This document shows, in pieces, positions 1 to 12,733 of a stretch of 64,000 bases of DNA (position 1 is its first letter; each line of letters starts with the position of its first letter). Location of the stretch: the NCBI RefSeq assembly GCF_010015445.1, contig NC_053126.1, positions 5,740,749 to 5,804,748 of the forward strand, written 5' to 3'. Under the pieces are notes generated by a model. That model was not told the DNA's origin, searched no databases, and worked only from the letters and a program-made list of their open reading frames with translations. The position numbers and the translations under genes are program-made. The stretch is from Perca fluviatilis. Lineage: Eukaryota; Chordata; Actinopteri; Perciformes; Percidae.

Positions 1-275
1 AAATATGAAGCTACAGCTAGCAGCAGTTAGTTAGCTTAGCATTAAGACTGTGAACAGGGACGCCTGGCAACCTCAGAGGTGCTAGTAGGTGGATTTCCTG
101 CCCGTCGAACAACCAGGCTAGTCGATGTCCCCTGCTTCCAGTCTTTATGCTAAGCTAAGCTAACTGCTGTGTTATGTTTACCATACAGACATGAGTATGG
201 TATCAATCTTCTCATCTGACACTCAGCAAAAAAGAGTACAAGTGTATTTTCTAAAATGTTGAACTATTCCTTTAA
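1..275. repeat. Dispersed GCTAAGCTAAGC element, head-to-head arrangement
   Basis: The first 60 bases contain a tGAAGCTacagctaGCAGcagTTAG core. It reappears inverted at about 130-215 (cagtctttatGCTAAGCTAAGCtaac), so the element can fold on itself. The end reads GAACTATTCCTTTAA, with TTAA at 272-275. Related copies in this window are at 18200-18360, 32000-32230 and 38790-39022. The left end is cut by the window edge. It is a noncoding dispersed repeat I recognise from fish genomes, class uncertain. Confidence 0.6.
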
Positions 276-1289
276 CAGACTAAATAAGATATGAAAAATA
301 CAAATACTAAAAAATAATTTGGTCATGTTTGTGTCTGGTCATGCAGTGGGAGACTCATTAACCTTCTTTTTTTTTTTTTTTTTACCACATCCTGTCCACA
401 GCCTTGTCACCAGCAATGAAAAAAAGAAATAACTTTGGGACATTTTGACACAAGGGAGAACACAGAATGAAATATGATTATGAGTAGACACTGTGCTTAG
501 CATAGGCCAAGACCTGAGAGTAATGTCTCTTGGTGTTGCCACTTGATAATGCCATGAGCACTGGTCATGATGAATAGAAAAAGTCCCACATTTACACTGA
601 CAGAACTCCACAATGGGGCTCTTACTTGCTTTCTGTCTTATTGTTAGTAACCATATCACTGTAATAGGTCTTTTATGACCACAGGTACAACATAGTTTCT
701 ACACCGCTTTACATTGTAACCTTGACATCAATCTGAAACAGTTTTTCCGTTATCGAGCAGATATACTGTGATCCAGCGTCATGTAATGCTGCAGTTGGTC
801 TGATCGTACCTGCGAAGCAGCTTTGACAACAATGCTGCCAGAGTGATTTCACAACTCTTTTTTTCTCTTTCTGTTTGTTTGTGTTTAAGTTGGCAGGAGT
901 GTGTAAGATGTTGTTGTATGCAGTTATGTGCATTCTTTGTTTTTGGGTGTGTATGTGTGTGTGTGTGTGTGTGTGTGTCTCTGCGTGTGTTTGTTGACCT
1001 GGGTGTGTATTAGTGAGGCCACTCCCCCCCCCCTGTTAAGGCTGACGTCCATAAAAGGAGATCTTTAAGTTTGTCACATGACAACAATCTGAGGAATGCA
1101 AGACGGGTCACATGGGATACCGTCTCAAGGAAATCACCTTCACCCCCTGAGGACTGTGAAATCTAGTGTGTGTGTCTTTCTGGGTGTAGAAATGTGTGTT
1201 TGCCTCATTAGGTTCCTATTTGCAAGCACCTAGTACTTCCATGTATGTATCAATATCAATCAGCTATGAACAGTGAACGATTGTGTGTA

Positions 1290-1292
<3 letters not shown>

Positions 1293-1380
<88 letters not shown>

Positions 1381-1488
1381 TTACAGGGGAATTCACAGCT
1401 CGAGAGATTTCACTTCTCTTACAGTTATGTTTCAGTAACTGGAAACTGCAGAGGAGGACGTTCCGATTTCCTTGTCAGACAGAAGAAG

Positions 1489-1532
<44 letters not shown>
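1293..1532 (+). repeat. Two (GT)n microsatellites
   Basis: One array spans 1293-1379 and a second 1491-1532. A shorter GT run lies at about 950-978. The overlapping Val-Cys open frames are repeat translations. Confidence 0.95.
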
Positions 1533-1534
<2 letters not shown>

Positions 1535-2889
1535 TTTAAGCCAGTGTTAGTAACTAATGTGCTAAGGCGGATGAGTTCAAAGTGGCAACTTTACATCAGG
1601 TTTAAATCAAAGATTCTCATTTCAATGATTAGAAAACAACTAAATAAAAGCCCCCACTTCCTGTTCTACAATATCATAGCCCTGAATTGGACAAAGCATG
1701 AAATAATGCCATATTTGTTGTAGGATTGTGTTTATGTAGAAATGAAAAGCAGCACTCGCACCACTTCCTAAAGCTGAGGCTGCTGTGTGGGCTGCAGCTA
1801 ATGCTGCTCTGGGCTGCCTCCTACAGCTGCCGACAAAAACCACACGGTTGTCACTTTTTTTACTCAGAAAGGGACTTCCTCTTAATTCACTACAAGGCAC
1901 CATATAAGGCTAACAGTTGGCAGGTATATGCACAGACACCATCACTCAGACTGCGGCATTGATATAGTACAGGAAGCCATATCTGGGCAGACCTAAAGCT
2001 GTTTGTGCCATGTTTCCTTTTATCTGCTGCACTCTGTGTGCATATTAGTCATGAGGACAGTGAGGCTGGTTTGCTGTCATCAGCATACCGTTTTTGTTTT
2101 TTTTTCCAAACTGGAGCAACAGCATGAGATTGTTCCTCTTTTAGCCCCATTTAAATTTTCCTGAGTTGAGAATTTTCATATATGTAAGTGCAGCATAAAT
2201 GTTGAGCCCTGCTCACTGCCATTTACCTGTTTTTGCCACATGAACATGAACCTCTAAAATATATATTCCTTCACAAACTTTGTTGTGGCCCCGTCTGCTG
2301 AACTGATGTGCCGTTGTCAGCTGCATTTAATCTCAAGGTTTCAAGGCTTAATACTGAAGGTTTGTATTTCAACAAGACTCTCTACTGCCACGCCTGATTC
2401 TGTGAGGCTGTACATAAGCACAGTAATGCTTATCACAATGACAATGCTGACATGTGGATGTTTAGCAGGTATTTTTCTCCATGTTCACCTTCTCAAGATG
2501 TTTTCACGTATGAACTCCAGACAATGTCCGACGAATCAGGTCCGGATATTATCCTTCCTTGAAAGGAGCACAGGGCCACACCCTGCCAGTAGCATTATAG
2601 AAACACCATCAACACAGCTACTCGCTCGCTGTGAATTCTCATACTTTGGGCTCAGTCAGATGTTACATGGACTTTGTACCTGGGAGCTGGCAGGGTAAAG
2701 ACTGTTTGATGTTCGGTCCAACTGATTTGGGCGTTTGCGTTCTCACATACAGCTCCAGCGCGTAATGTTTAGATCATTTCAGGGTTGTGTGAAAGGGGTG
2801 TCAGTTTAGCATGTTAGCACGCTAACATTTGGTATTTAGCACTAAACACAAAGTACAGTTGAGGTCTATGGCAATGTCATCAGTTGTGC

Positions 2890-3327
2890 TAGCCGAGAAA
2901 TCTAGATGCACCCTAGCGGCAGCAAATTTAATTTGCAGCCGGGTCTAGGCTCTCTCCGTTGGCTTGCGAGCTGGAAAAACCAAACTCTGGTCAGGCCAAT
3001 CACATCGTGTAGAGTCAGGGCGGGCTTATGGCTGCTGCGGCGACTTGGAGTTAAGCTTTTCTTTGAGAAAAGAACAAAGAACGGCACAGAAATCATTCTT
3101 TAAAAAGGAAGATGTGTTCGGAGTTTTGCCGACCGGTTACGGCAAAAGTGTAATCTATCAACTATAGCTTCGCTACCTTCTTCGTTGCTCTGCCAGGTTG
3201 TAGAGCTATGCTATTGCGTGCAGAGGGAATTTGAAAGACAACCGTTTATCCCGCCCATCGGATTGAGCCCTGTCAATGGTGAGTTCCCAGACCCAACATC
3301 TGGATGTGGGTCTGGCTTGTCAGGCTA
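2890..3327. mobile_element. 438-bp nonautonomous element with 9-bp TSD and RecQ fragment
   Basis: The element starts TAGCC and ends GGCTA. It is flanked by perfect direct repeats CAGTTGTGC at 2881-2889 and 3328-3336. Removing it together with one repeat restores the older dispersed element around it. It carries a short fragment of a RecQ-type helicase frame (separate entry) and no transposase. A 9-bp duplication would fit Mutator-like or, as 8 bp plus one matching base, hAT-like or P-like insertion. The superfamily is not determined. Confidence 0.65.
3063..3167 (+). pseudogene. RecQ-like helicase N-terminal fragment (motifs 0 and I)
   Basis: The frame opening at 2964 reads, from 3063, LRKEQRTAQKSFF and then VFGVLPTGYGKSVIYQL before a stop at 3165-3167. 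The first part resembles the RecQ motif 0 (a basic residue, then Gln, ahead of the fold). PTGYGKS at 3129-3149 is the Walker A (motif I) nucleotide-binding loop typical of RecQ enzymes, followed by the usual Ile-Tyr-Gln-Leu. No DEAH box or other helicase motif follows, so this is a truncated passenger inside the 2890-3327 element and not a working helicase. The upstream residues (2964-3062) look unrelated to helicases. Confidence 0.6.
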
Positions 3328-4114
3328 CAGTTGTGCACAATTTGGTCACAAACATATTTGACAGAATACAACTTTGACCTGCTGGATAAAAAGTCTGTGG
3401 ATCATCAAAGTAATTAAGATTCATCCGCTTAGCACCATGGATATCTGTACCAAATGTAACGGCAATGCATTCGATAGGTGTTGAGGTATGGACCAAAGTG
3501 AGAGGTATTCTTCTTCTGCTGATCTTTGCCCCTGTATCATCTGAGGAATGTGCTGTCCGACAGGAACGTAATAAACATGTTCTAATTCGGGCATTTGTCA
3601 TTCCTGGCAGTTTGTTTATCTGTGTTTGACCTCCACTGACTAAGCTCCGCAGTACATCCCCCAGGCTTTTATGATCAGGGAGACAAAGATAAAAAAAAAA
3701 AGAGACAGAGAGAGAATGGAGCAGAATATGGGAGAATTAAATTAAAACGAAGTGGAGCTGAGAGTGAGAAAGAGAAGAGTTTTAGAAGAGGACAGACTGG
3801 GATATTCAGTGGATTCATTCATGATCCTCCTCTGACTCAGGCATTGCTCTTTCCCATCACCACCACTCTTCCTCCTCCCACCAACAACCCAGAGCCCTCA
3901 CTCCCTGGCCTCACCCCTCCCGCCTCCCCCAGCCCGACACACACTTCCCAGGGGAAAAGGGAGGTGATGTAATGGCCGACGGTCCTCCTCGAGAATCCAC
4001 ACTAGATGCCAGATTCTTCTCTTTTGTCTCTCTTTACTCACTTTGTCATTCACTCTTTCCTTGTCATCTCCTAGACTTTGGTATGTTTCTCTGCCATGCC
4101 AATTGACTCTGCCA

Positions 4115-4116
<2 letters not shown>

Positions 4117-4179
<63 letters not shown>

Positions 4180-4799
4180 GTTGACAAGCCCGAAGTGCAG
4201 TCCAAATAAAACACCCATCTCTCCCTCCGCGCCCCTCCCTCTCTCCAGACCTTCTCTTCTCCCTCTGCATTGTTACATTGACCACCACATTTGCACAAAG
4301 CCGCGGCCCGATAAGCACTCCCGTTTCCCTCTTTGCTGTGTGCACACATCCACTTCCTGTCGAGGGATTTAAGTGGAAACGCTTCTTTTTAAAGAACTAG
4401 CTCAAGGTTTGGGAAGTTAAAAGCAAATGAGAGAAACTAAAGGAGGAGATGTTTGTGTCTCTCTCTGCGTGAGAGAGTGTGTGTGTTGCAGCTAATGATG
4501 TGGGATTCCCTGAGCAGTAGAGTCAAACCCTGAAAATGTAGGTCAAGAGGCACTGCGTTTTCCTTGCGCTGTTACATAACTATGCAAACTCACACACACA
4601 CACACAGACACACACAAATATATGCACAACTGCGTAGCTAGAACCAAGATACACGACATGAGCAGCGAGTGTGCTGATGTGCTGGGAAGACATCCAGTGT
4701 AAGCAACATGTAAAAGCTCCTTATCAAACCTTTAGCTGCAGCTATTCCCTCTAGTGCCATAGCTCTACACTTAGATATGAAAAATGTTCAGTGTGTCTT

Positions 4800-4863
<64 letters not shown>
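4117..4863 (+). repeat. Two long (GT)n microsatellites
   Basis: Arrays at 4117-4177 and 4803-4863. Short CA runs at about 4590-4618 and a GT run at 5075-5094 lie nearby. The sequence between them is unique-looking with no supported gene. Confidence 0.95.
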
Positions 4864-4864
<1 letters not shown>

Positions 4865-5589
4865 TACGCGTCCACAAATGTCCTGACTGGATTGTAGAAC
4901 AGAGAGATTAGGTGTTTTGCAGGTGACTCGCTGCGCAGCCATTGGCTGAGGGCTGGAGGTAATCACCTGAAATGGATTGCCTTTTAAGGAGACTCTGGTG
5001 ACAGACCTGGCTGTAAATCCCTCAGTAACTCGTTCCAGATAGCTCCTTCTCTCTCTTAAGGTGAGACACTGCAGGTGTGTGTGTGTGTGTGTGTAAAAGT
5101 ATGAACAGATATCCCCATGAAACCTCCCCAGTTGATTACATTACATTAGGACAAATATTTTTTTGTATTACAAGTTTTCTGAAATGTTATCTAACACTAA
5201 CTTTTGAAGAATTTAGAAGAAATATACAACCGTAAAATAAACAACTGTGTGTATTTTGGATGTTTCCCCACTAGTCTAAAAGAAGACATGGTATGGAAGC
5301 AAAATAGCCCAAAACCTTAAAAATTGAAAAAAACAATGTTTTTGCCTGTAGTGTCTCACCCTTAAATCACCATTCTTTTATTTCTAGCCACTCCCTTTTT
5401 TCTCATTCTACCTCTTCCCCCAGTTTAGTTTTCTCTCTTTACCTCTGCAACATCTTCCTGTTTCATATATTTGTGTATGATGTGGAGATATTTGGGATTG
5501 TGAATTAGGGTTGTGTGGAGAGGAAGGAGGGCTTGGTGGTCTTGTTGTTGTCTGTTGGTTATGGTCTGTTGTCTGTCTATTTGATGAGC

Positions 5590-5629
5590 TGTATGGTGCA
5601 AGATGAATTTCCGAAAGGATCAATAAATG

Positions 5630-5725
<96 letters not shown>
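5590..5725 (+). repeat. LINE-type 3' tail running into an (ATCT)n array
   Basis: The sequence gatgaatttccgaaaggatcaataaatgt, a tail pattern common to fish LINE 3' ends, runs straight into about 24 ATCT units at 5631-5725. The Tyr-Leu-Ser-Ile open frames here are repeat translations. Confidence 0.65.
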
Positions 5726-5932
5726 CCCTCTCTTTCGAATCCCACTGTTTTACACACTCCTCTTTGTTGCAGAAGGTTTGTAGGACAAGTAGAAAAAGGA
5801 GGAAGAAGGAAAAGAGAGAGAGATGGGGGATTGAGAGGGGGGGAGCTACACCTTTCTTGGCTCATCTGATTATAAGCTGATAACCTGGAACGTACTAACA
5901 AGCTGTTACATAAGGGATAGGAGAGAAGCTCC

Positions 5933-5966
5933 GTGTGTGTGTCTGTCTGTGTGTGTGCCTGTGTGC

Positions 5967-6000
<34 letters not shown>

Positions 6001-6353
6001 GTGCGTGCGTGCGTGCGTGTGTGTGTGTGTGTGTGTGTGTGTTTGTGTGTGTATGACACAGTAAGCAGCAGTCCAGTTGTTTTTCTTCCGGTGCTTTGGT
6101 AACACACAGCTAACTGGGTTGTAACTGGGTTAGTCACGCTGCCATTTTTTATTTTTATTTTATGCAAAAGGGAATTTGCTTGTGTGTGTGTGTGTGTGTG
6201 TGTGTGAGAGTGTGAAGAGAGACCATGTTGTTGTTGTTGAGAGAAAATGGAACATTGAGTGTGTGTTGGTCATGGCTATAATTCTTCATTCTTACTCTGA
6301 CCTAATTCCACAATGTATCCCCACTTATAACCAGTGAATTGTTTGTTCTAGCT

Positions 6354-6435
<82 letters not shown>
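5933..6435 (+). repeat. Compound GT array and (AT)39
   Basis: An interrupted GT/GCGT array spans 5933-6052, a shorter GT run 6180-6206, and an uninterrupted AT array 6357-6435. Confidence 0.95.
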
Positions 6436-6438
<3 letters not shown>

Positions 6439-7570
6439 GACCAGGGAGGAGAACACAGGGTCAGTTGTCCCGAGCCCTGGGTCAACGGAGGGCCCAAAAG
6501 GACCCTCTAGCCTTTAAATAATCTGCTGTCCTGTTGGGCTGTCCTGGGCATTAGCAAAACACTTCAAATAAAGGTCCCGCTTACTCATGCGGTGAAGAAT
6601 CCGTTTAAAGCTCTGTATCATTTTAGAAGTAAAACAGGAAGTAGTTTAATGTGGAATTACGTTGTTTGCATTCATTATTAAAACAGGGGGAAAATACCCC
6701 GTACACAAATTGCGTTTCATTTTTCATTTTGACTCTCTGTGTGTCTGCTGCTTGAGCGACTGTTGTTAACAAAAACATTTAACGTGAAGGTTATTTATAG
6801 TGAAAACATCACAATGCGCTGCGAGGTGTTCGGTTGAGCTCAATATGCACACACAATATATTCAACATTAAAATATATTAAGTCTGCCCTGCACTTTTTT
6901 TCATAAAGTTTTAGTTTTCTGCACTTAGTCTGATGATTCATAACAGAGGAACGTTTTCTATATGTTTGACGAGCTGATGGGAAACCTGATGAGTCCCTTT
7001 TTCATTCGAGAAGATTTGCGCATATCACCAAGACAACACAACACACCTCTCAAATTTAACAGTTTAATAGTTTAATCTGCTTGTCAATCCAGTTCTGCAC
7101 ACCAAGACTCACAGTGAAAACATATTGTGTGGACTGTATTGGTTGGTAATACAGTATTACTTTATTACAGTATTAAGTTGCAAGTGTTACTGCATTTTCT
7201 TATAAAATAGCAGCCGTTTGAGTTAGAAAAAAATGTATAGTAAGCACTCCCGGTCTGTCCTTCTGACATCTCTGGGCTCTGGTTTAGAACAAGGAGAGCT
7301 GAGGTGACTCCACCCTCACTTCTTTTCTAACGCATGCAGTTCTGTCATTCAGCAGGAAAGGGGCAGAACTGAGCCAGTCTGCTACCATGTGTGGAACACT
7401 TTAATTAAACTTTGAATCAAGTTCTGTCGGCTTCGCTATGTTAGTTCGGTTCGTTTTGAGCTGCACCCAGGATATTAACAAGCTTTTCTGAAACTGACCA
7501 GTAAACAGAGATGATTTGTTGCATCATACAGGAGGTGGTCAATGGACTACACACTGTGCATTTAGGAAAT

Positions 7571-7728
7571 GGCATATTCAGGACAGCTTAGACTTTAAAG
7601 GGGAGAGAGAGGGGGAATGACATGCAACAAAGGGCTGCAGGTTGGAGTCGAACCCGCGGCCACTGCATCGAGGAGTTAACCTCTATATATGGGTACCCCC
7701 TCTACCAGGTGAGCTAACCGGGCACCCG
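7571..7728 (-). mobile_element. tRNA-derived SINE
   Basis: On the - strand the element opens GGGTGCCCGGTTAGCTCACC, a tRNA-like A box. The B-box-like GGGTTCGACTCC follows, then a body ending in the text that precedes the A-rich tail of the better-preserved + strand copy at 52414-52598. It is not a functional tRNA gene, because there is no acceptor-stem pairing around the boxes. Confidence 0.7.
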
Positions 7729-7920
7729 TGCCAATTCATTTAAAGGAACAATGAGCAAATTAAAACTGTACGCAAACTCTTAGGAAAAGATAAAGCTGCA
7801 TTCCACTCTATCATGAAGTAGATCTACTGTATCTGTCTGTGAACTCGGCTCAAACCCAACCACAAGGGCGGCTGGTCAGTGTGTTTAAGATGGCCATCTG
7901 CACCAGATGTTAATGATCAC

Positions 7921-7924
<4 letters not shown>

Positions 7925-7974
<50 letters not shown>

Positions 7975-8314
7975 AGCAGATGGTGTGTGTCTGTCACACA
8001 CATGCTATCTTCCATTATCAGTCCTCAATCATCAATTATTCACACCAGGAGATTGAAACCAATGAAGAAAAAGCGCAAAACAAATTTACTGTAAAATCAG
8101 TCAAATTGGTGAAGTTTCGCCCAAAAATTTTCAAAATTACAAAAAAAAAATGTCCACGTATCAAACTTGCGCACTCTGAGTCTATGCCTGTTGTTCTAGT
8201 TAAACAAAAGTGTGTTTTTATATGTGTGTGTTACCGAGCAGCTAAATCTTTCAGGGGGGGCTGTGTAATAAGAGGCCAGTAGAGAACAGCTGGCGCTAGT
8301 GCTTGATGATGATG

Positions 8315-8352
<38 letters not shown>

Positions 8353-8661
8353 GTGTGTCCAAAGAGGCTCTGTAAGGGGGCCTCCACCCCTTTGTTGCAA
8401 AAGGGCATATCATTAGCATCTTAAACTCCTTATTGCCCATGAAGAGAGAGAACGAGAGATGAAAAGCTGAGGACAGAGGAAGGGAACGAGCAGAGAAAAA
8501 GAGAGAGAAAGAGAGAGGGAGAGAAAGAAAGAGAGACAAAGGGAGAGGAAGAAGGGGACCCAGGGGATACAACAGGAAAGTGGTGGCAATGACCAGCAGC
8601 ACCTGCCGGCTCAACTAAATGCACCCTCTACTGTATGTGGTGTGTGTGTGTGTGTGTTTGG

Positions 8662-8726
<65 letters not shown>

Positions 8727-8727
8727 G

Positions 8728-8778
<51 letters not shown>

Positions 8779-8796
8779 GGCGTGTGTGTGTTTGGG

Positions 8797-8829
<33 letters not shown>

Positions 8830-9169
8830 TCAGTTCAGTTCAGTTCAAGTTTATTGTCATATGCATATTAGTACGAAGTACCACAGCAATGAAATACAAT
8901 GTGCCTTAGCACTCCCTCAGCACCAGTCAATAATAACAATTTTAAAAACATAATAGCATTAAAAACATTATAGAATAGCCAACACAATATACATAAGTGA
9001 CTAAGTTCAGACCACAGCCCTCCTTCCTGTTGTGCTATCATTCAATAACCTTATTACCTGGGGGTAAAAACTATCCCTAAAACGTGTTCGGATGCTCTGC
9101 AAACGTCTCCCTGATGGAAGGTGGGAGAAGAGATTGTATGCCGGATGACTAGAATCCTGCATAATGGCC

Positions 9170-9264
<95 letters not shown>
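7925..9264 (+). repeat. Cluster of (GT)n arrays
   Basis: Arrays at 7925-7973, 8318-8358, 8641-8829 and 9172-9264. The 8641-8829 array is broken by a recurring TTTGGGCG interruption. Purine-rich sequence (gagagaaagagag) occupies 8440-8560. Confidence 0.95.
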
Positions 9265-9267
<3 letters not shown>

Positions 9268-9340
9268 AGGATTCATTAGTAGGTGGATTATCTGATCGGT
9301 GTAGTTTGCTGCTGCCGCCAGTGGATGGAGCAATAGAGCT
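8829..9340 (-). mobile_element. 3' end of a non-LTR retrotransposon (L2/CR1-like)
   Basis: On the - strand, from about 9165 down to 9007, the frame reads QDSSHPAYNLFSHLPSGRR and RFRDSFYPQVIRLLND, then a stop. This is the conserved C-terminal tail (SHP...LLPSGRR...R...SF.P.....LN) of L2-like or related LINE ORF2 proteins. The noncoding 3' end continues to about 8829. A GT array at 9172-9264 separates this from residues ANYTDQIIHLLMNPF, which may also belong to the LINE. The element is strongly 5'-truncated and has no reverse-transcriptase core. Confidence 0.65.
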
Positions 9341-10169
9341 CCTCTAGACTCTGTGAGTGATGAGACACAGCAGGACTGTACACATCAGGATGTTAGAAAA
9401 AACTTTAGAGATTGGCTAAGAAAACAGATCAAGAGCTATTCAAATACATACAATTAAAATAAGAGATTAAAGTAATCAGAGAGATGACATTACAAAAAGC
9501 TATACAGTGTATACATTTAGGTATTTTAGACAATATAATAAGTGAAGTGTGCAAATATTTGTGTGAAATCAATCCAACGCCCCATTTCAGAAAGCTGGTT
9601 TAGCGAAATCTCAGAGTTAGTAGACTCAGAGTTGACTGAAACACTGGGTTTCTTCCACCTTATAACCCAATGTGTTCTAATTCTTAACCTCCCCATGTGT
9701 AAAAAAACCCAAATATGCCCTTCTTTTAATAAAGTCTTCTTCATATCCTACAAATGTACAAATACAAATAGTACAAATGTAGTTCTGTACCTAAGATTTG
9801 TCACGTTGTTCATCATGTTGTTGAAACACGTAAACTCGTCCACCTCACCCACCTTCAACTGATCTGTTATAGCTGTTGTATTTTGAAATGTGTATTTCTA
9901 TCTGCAGCTTTATGTGGTCCATTTCTAGACCATCTTATTTAAAATCCGTACACCTTGTACAGCTGTGTCACAGGGAGCTACAGGAACACAAAATTACATA
10001 AAATGTTCACAGTGCCAGGCCTTCTAAATTGCATTGTAAGTCATGGGCTAATGCTGAACATCTTACAGAGCCAAGTTGGGCTGTGGAAGTAGATGGCCTC
10101 TCTTCCTCTTCCCCAGCATTGCTCTGATAATTAAATAAGGTGTATGTTTTATCATGGTACACCATCAGT

Positions 10170-10300
10170 TAAAGATTATTTTGGGGGCTTTTTCCTTTAT
10201 TAGATAAAGCAACAAAGGGCCGCAGGTCGGATTCAAACCCAGGCCGCTGCAAAGGCCTCAGCCTACATGGGGCGCACGCTCTTACTGGGTGAGCTAGAGG
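10170..10300 (-). mobile_element. Degenerate tRNA-derived SINE
   Basis: 'aacaaagggccgcaggtcggattcaaaccc' followed by 'gggtgagctag' is the reverse complement of the SINE body and A box seen at 52414-52598. It is more diverged than that copy and than 7571-7728. Confidence 0.6.
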
Positions 10301-10501
10301 CCTGGACCCTAGACTCTAGGCCTGGGCCTAGACTGTTATTTTTAAAGGTGTTAACCTCAATAGGGCTCCATGTATCTACTGTGGTGGAAACTGACAACGT
10401 GACTTTATCACCTTCTTGTAAGTAAATTTCAAAAGTAAATTTAAAACATTTTGTCTTCTGGTCTCTAATCCATTATGAACCATCTGAGATGAAGATGAAG
10501 A

Positions 10502-10715
10502 TAAGTAAAGGTAAAGGTAAAGGTAACTTTATTAATACCCGAAGGTAGATTTGGCTTACAGTGGGTGCCCAATATAATTCAAATTTAGGCAGGCCACATC
10601 ACAATTTCCTAAATAAAGCAGACGAGCTTCAACCAGAGATGCCCTCAGCCGTAGGTCGCCCACTGTTCTGACTGAGGACCATCTCTTCAGCCTCTTTGAG
10701 TGGTAGTGGACCCTC
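10502..10715 (-). mobile_element. LINE-like 3' end fragment
   Basis: Starts with three tandem GGTAAA units and 'actttattaatacccgaagg', which on the - strand is a LINE-type 3' terminus ending in TTTACC repeats. Next to it is 'gaggctgaagagatggtcc', which reads as a degraded coding end. The family assignment is tentative. Confidence 0.4.
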
Positions 10716-11212
10716 CTGTTTTTTGAGCTTCAGCCTTTTTTCTATTGGCTATAATGAAGTTTGAATTTTTGAAGTTTGTTTAGCACAAATATGGAGACTT
10801 ACATGCATAAGTGGATTAAAGTTTTACTTTTAAAGACACTATTAAATATGGGCAGTTTTATGATGGCTGAAAAAGTTACTCTGTTTGCTTAGAAAATGCC
10901 ACTACTATAACGCTAAACATCACAATTGCTTGAATAAATACGAAGACACACGCATACATAAATAACACTCTGCAGCTGTTTACTGCCTCAGAGATCAACA
11001 GAACTGCACATGGTGTTAAAAAAGAAGAAAGGATGGCTATTTAGGCTACTGACCACACTGTTCATTCATGAGGACAGGACGTGATGTCACAGGCCCTGGC
11101 TGAGAGGCAGGAAGAGGTAATTTTAGTAGCATCCTGATCAAGTTTCCCTGAAGTCAGTGCTGGAGGCGCCAATCAGGCCCTGCAATCAATTCAAGTGCAC
11201 GCAGTACGCACG

Positions 11213-12106
<894 letters not shown>

Positions 12107-12504
12107 GCAAACACACACATTCCTCAGTGATTGCATGAGACACCAGCAGCACACACAGCTCCCTCACTCATACAGCGATTTCACACAACCGCATTGTTTC
12201 ACTGCACATTTGAAAAAGAGCTTGAGTCACTTTTCCATAAAAGTTGTTTCGGCATCTGCCTCGAAACCTATGCTCGAAACCCATTCATATTAATATATAC
12301 AGCTCAAGTGTTAATACTTGTGTAAATAATTATGTTTAAATTAAATATAGCACTGATCGTACAAATGAATGACAAATGTAGCTCACACTGCTTCACAATA
12401 AGGAGAAAACAGCAATACAGAGACGAGGCACCATTTCAAATGAAAAGATGAGTTAAAAGCTAACTGAAATGTTCTATGCTGTCATTTGACAAGGCTAGCA
12501 GCTC

Positions 12505-12655
12505 TGTGACGCTGCACTTACATGCTCACAATGACAATGCTAACATGCTGGTGTTTAGCAGGTATAATGTTTACCATGTTCACCATCTTAGTTTAGTTTG
12601 GTAGCGTGCTAATATTTGTTCATTGGCGCTAAAAACAAAGTACAGCTGAGGCGTA
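12505..12655 (+). repeat. Dispersed 'GCTAACATGC' element copy
   Basis: 'ctcacaatgacaatgctaac', 'tttagcaggtataatgttta' and 'aaacaaagtacagctgagg' match the split copy at 2421-2889 nearly word for word. It is noncoding. Confidence 0.6.
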
Positions 12656-12733
12656 TAATTGGCTGTAGCTTGGAAAATATTTCTGAGATGAAAAAACGCT
12701 GTTTTCACTGTGTGGTTCACTTTTTGATCTTCA

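Larger units (their letters stand above)
2421..3510 (+). repeat. Old dispersed element split by a younger insertion
   Basis: The left part contains the sequence acaatgctgacatg...tttagcaggta, then TTAGCATGTTAGCACGCTAA at about 2807, and 'aaagtacagttgag...aatgtcatcagttgtgc' up to 2889. The same text occurs at 12505-12655 and 50316-50390, and inverted at about 35060-35120 and 52010-52110. The element resumes after 3336 with 'acaatttggtcacaaac'. It is therefore interrupted by the element at 2890-3327 and probably by another insertion at about 2500-2805. Confidence 0.6.
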
